This document shows, in pieces, positions 23,137-24,928 of a DNA stretch of 24,928 nt; the first letter of the stretch is position 1; each line of letters starts with the position of its first letter. A program made the translations under genes and the position numbers. Origin of the DNA: a bacterium (lineage in GTDB: Bacteria; Gemmatimonadota; Gemmatimonadetes; Gemmatimonadales; Gemmatimonadaceae); assembly GCA_021802745.1 (NCBI GenBank), contig JAJZRK010000013.1:1-24928 (forward strand), in the 5' to 3' direction. The notes under the pieces are model-generated. The model was not told the DNA's origin, searched no databases, and saw nothing but the letters and a program-made list of their open reading frames with translations.

Positions 23137-23532
23137 ATGACTGCCATCCGGGTACTGCTCGTGGACGACGCCGCCGATTTCCTCCACTCGGCCTGCGCCT
23201 TTCTGGAACGCCTCCCCGGCGTACAGCTGGTCGGCATGGCCATGTCGGGCACCGAAGCCGTCGAGCTGGCGTTGCGCCTTGCCCCCGACCTCGTCCTGAT
23301 GGACATGATGATGCCCGGCATGAGCGGGCTCGCCGCCACCACCCTCATCAAGATGCGGCCCAAGCCGCCGCGGGTCGTGATCGTCACGCTGCACGACAAT
23401 CCGGAGTACCGGCTCGCCGCCGAGAGCGCGCTGGCGGACGGCTACGTGTGCAAGTCCGATTTCACAACCGCCGTGCCGGCGATAACCGGCGCGCTCTTTG
23501 CGGGATCGGGCGTCACCGGAAGGGTTGAATGA
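23137..23532 (+). CDS. Stand-alone receiver domain response regulator
   Basis: A 131-residue CheY-like protein with only a receiver domain. The acidic pair Asp10-Asp11 (LLVDDAADFLHS), the phosphorylated Asp56 (VLMDMMMPGMSG), a threonine in VIVTLHDN and Lys110 in YVCKSD are all present, so it should be phosphorylatable. It lacks any output domain, so it would act by protein contact or as a phosphate sink, or it could relay to the sensor encoded next. The following sensor gene overlaps it by four bases (ATGA), which implies these two are a functional unit distinct from the first pair. Confidence 0.85.
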   Translation: MTAIRVLLVDDAADFLHSACAFLERLPGVQLVGMAMSGTEAVELALRLAPDLVLMDMMMPGMSGLAATTLIKMRPKPPRVVIVTLHDNPEYRLAAESALADGYVCKSDFTTAVPAITGALFAGSGVTGRVE

Positions 23533-24928
23533 CGAGCACGCCCCCCCCCCCGTCGCCCACGAACCCTATGGACCCGTCTGGCTCGGAACCGCGCGGTTCA
23601 CCCGCGCGCTTGCCGATCACGGGCGTTATGGCGCTGGCTTGCATGGCCCTTGGCGCATTGGTGCTCGTGGGCTGGGCGTTGGACATCGGGGTGCTGAAGA
23701 GTGTCGCCACGACGTTCGTCACGATGAAAGCCAACACGGCGCTGGGCTTTGTGCTCTCTGGCCTGGCGCTCTGGCCGCTGCGGCGCCCGACGGTCGCGCC
23801 GGGCGTTGGCGCCAAGCGTGCCGCTCGGACCGTGGCGGGAGTGGTGGTTGCCCTCGGGGCGGTGAGTCTGGGCGAGTACCTGTTCTCCTGGAACGCCGGC
23901 ATTGACCAGCTGCTCTTCCGCGAGGTCGCCGACGCGGTTGGGACTTCCTCCCCCGGACGGATGGCCCCGAATGACGCGATCGCACTCGTCGCGGCCGGCC
24001 TCGCGCTGCTCCTGCTGCTGCGCGGCGCGTTTTGGCGCGCGCCCGGACGGCTGTTCGTCAAGAGCACGACGGGAATCGTCCTCGGGATCGGGCTCATGTC
24101 GCTCCTCGGTTACACCAGCGATATCGAAATCGGCTACCGGTGGGGAGGCCTCACGGGTGGAGCCTTGCACGCCGGTGCGGGTTTCGTTGCCCTGGGCGTC
24201 GGGCTGTTCGCCGCCTTATGGCGGGGTGAAAGAACCTCGTGGGCCAACCGCAAGGGCGCGACGGCGGCCTTTGCCGTCGCACTGGGCATGACGTTCGTGC
24301 TAATTGGGACGGCGTATCATGCCACGCACGAGATGGAAGAGTTGGCGGGACGTGTCGCTCTGACGAATGAAATCCGCTTTCGTGACAGCGACTTGCTTTC
24401 GACCGTCAAAGACGTCGAAACCGCCTCGCGCGGCTTTGCGCTCACGGGACAGGATTCCTACCTGGAGCCCTATACCTCGGCTGTGGCTAGGATGGCGGTC
24501 ACCATAACGGCATTGCGCCGGTTGACCGTCGAGCAGCCGCGCGCGCAACAGCAGCTTGACACGATCACACCGCTCATCGCCGCCCGGATGGACGTGGCCC
24601 GTGAGGTGATCAAGGCCCGCCGGCTCCGCGGCGAACGGGCAGCATTCGACATCGTCCGGCTGGGCCGCGGCCGGGTTCTGATGGACTCGATCCGTGGGCA
24701 TCTGGCCGCACTGGACGCCACTGAAGAACGCCTGGTCGTCGAGACTCAGGTAGCGTCCGATGCGGCAACTCGGCGGGTGTACTTCGTGATGCCGCTGGCC
24801 GGAGTCTTCGCCTTGATCGTCCTGCCGCTGGTGCTGCTGAAGCTGAACCGTGAGATCGTTGCTCGCGGGCTCGCGGTCGCGGCTGCACGGAGCAACGCGG
24901 AACGGTTCCGCGCTACGTTCGAACAGAC
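23529..24928 (+). CDS. Second membrane sensor protein with CHASE3 domain, truncated at window end
   Basis: At least 466 residues, cut by the window edge. After a Pro/Ser-rich start, the membrane region shows MALGALVLVGWALDI, MKANTALGFVLSGLALW and GRMAPNDAIALVAAGLALL, which parallel the motifs in the kinase at 20429, so the two N-terminal domains are related. A membrane segment then leads to an extracytoplasmic CHASE3-like helical domain (about residues 270-410), with VETASRGFALTGQDSYLEPY as its signature, a second membrane segment (PLAGVFALIVLPLVLL), and the start of a likely PAS domain (RSNAERFRATFEQ). A kinase or cyclase domain probably follows beyond the window. The first codons after the ATG are a run of eleven C. 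Confidence 0.85.
   Translation, partial: MTSTPPPPSPTNPMDPSGSEPRGSPARLPITGVMALACMALGALVLVGWALDIGVLKSVATTFVTMKANTALGFVLSGLALWPLRRPTVAPGVGAKRAARTVAGVVVALGAVSLGEYLFSWNAGIDQLLFREVADAVGTSSPGRMAPNDAIALVAAGLALLLLLRGAFWRAPGRLFVKSTTGIVLGIGLMSLLGYTSDIEIGYRWGGLTGGALHAGAGFVALGVGLFAALWRGERTSWANRKGATAAFAVALGMTFVLIGTAYHATHEMEELAGRVALTNEIRFRDSDLLSTVKDVETASRGFALTGQDSYLEPYTSAVARMAVTITALRRLTVEQPRAQQQLDTITPLIAARMDVAREVIKARRLRGERAAFDIVRLGRGRVLMDSIRGHLAALDATEERLVVETQVASDAATRRVYFVMPLAGVFALIVLPLVLLKLNREIVARGLAVAAARSNAERFRATFEQ
23541..23551 (+). repeat. C11 homopolymer inside the sensor gene start
   Basis: Eleven consecutive C bases begin four codons after the start of the second sensor gene and encode four prolines (with the next G). 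Length change by slippage would shift the frame and silence the gene. A sequencing or assembly miscount is also possible. Confidence 0.6.

Noticed and set aside
1..24928. CRISPR arrays, tRNA or rRNA genes, insertion sequences
   Set aside because: No regularly spaced repeats, cloverleaf-like segments or transposase-like frames were found by reading both strands. A covariance-model search was not possible.

Overview
The window is high-G+C bacterial DNA. Its gene content and style suggest a member of the Gemmatimonadota or a similar soil or environmental Gram-negative lineage: lipoproteins whose mature end reads CGDSTGP, many ECF, PadR and TetR regulators, and a large two-component system with a membrane sensor. 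This placement is an inference from style. No rRNA, tRNA, transposase, integrase or CRISPR array was seen.

Region by region: (1) 65-2110 holds two thiol-disulfide transmembrane reductases, a DipZ-like CcdA-thioredoxin fusion and a separate CcdA/DsbD-type protein. (2) 2175-4123 holds a PadR regulator, an ECF sigma factor overlapping its zinc-binding anti-sigma factor, and a convergent bioY. (3) 4281-5723 is a secreted protein that looks like a metallo-beta-lactamase fold without its metal ligands. (4) 5777-8208 is a TetR-controlled group: tetR with its own palindromic operator, a carboxymuconolactone decarboxylase/AhpD-like gene behind a second matching operator, then an NTF2-like protein and a MOSC protein. 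(5) 8290-8991 is a CPBP membrane protease with a clear sigma-70-type promoter. (6) 9147-14114 is a tightly overlapping five-gene minus-strand operon: PlsC acyltransferase, serine-palmitoyltransferase-like PLP enzyme, acetoacetate-decarboxylase-fold protein, diacylglycerol/sphingosine-kinase-like lipid kinase and zinc alcohol dehydrogenase. I read it as a candidate route to a sphingoid-type lipid.

(7) 14186-20124 is the strangest part. Four separate remnants of the 3' end of purA (adenylosuccinate synthetase) lie on the same strand within about 6 kb. They are separated by one or two unrelated genes each: a small membrane ORF plus a nitrilase, an AI-2E family transporter, and a lipoprotein. The remnants differ from each other by about 7-11 residues in 102, so they look like copies from different relatives rather than fresh tandem duplicates. 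Their truncation points all differ, and one has an internal deletion. A second copy of the AI-2E gene's last 84 bases sits next to one remnant. The best reading is a recombination hot spot at the 3' end of purA that has accumulated DNA repeatedly, pushing old purA ends aside. The remnant nearest the lipid operon still lies directly upstream of plsC on the same strand, which suggests the ancestral order was purA then plsC.

(8) 20429-24928 is a signalling operon: membrane PAS histidine kinase, NarL-type response regulator, hairpin, stand-alone receiver, and a second sensor protein cut by the window end. The two sensors share a related, apparently uncharacterised multi-pass N-terminal domain.
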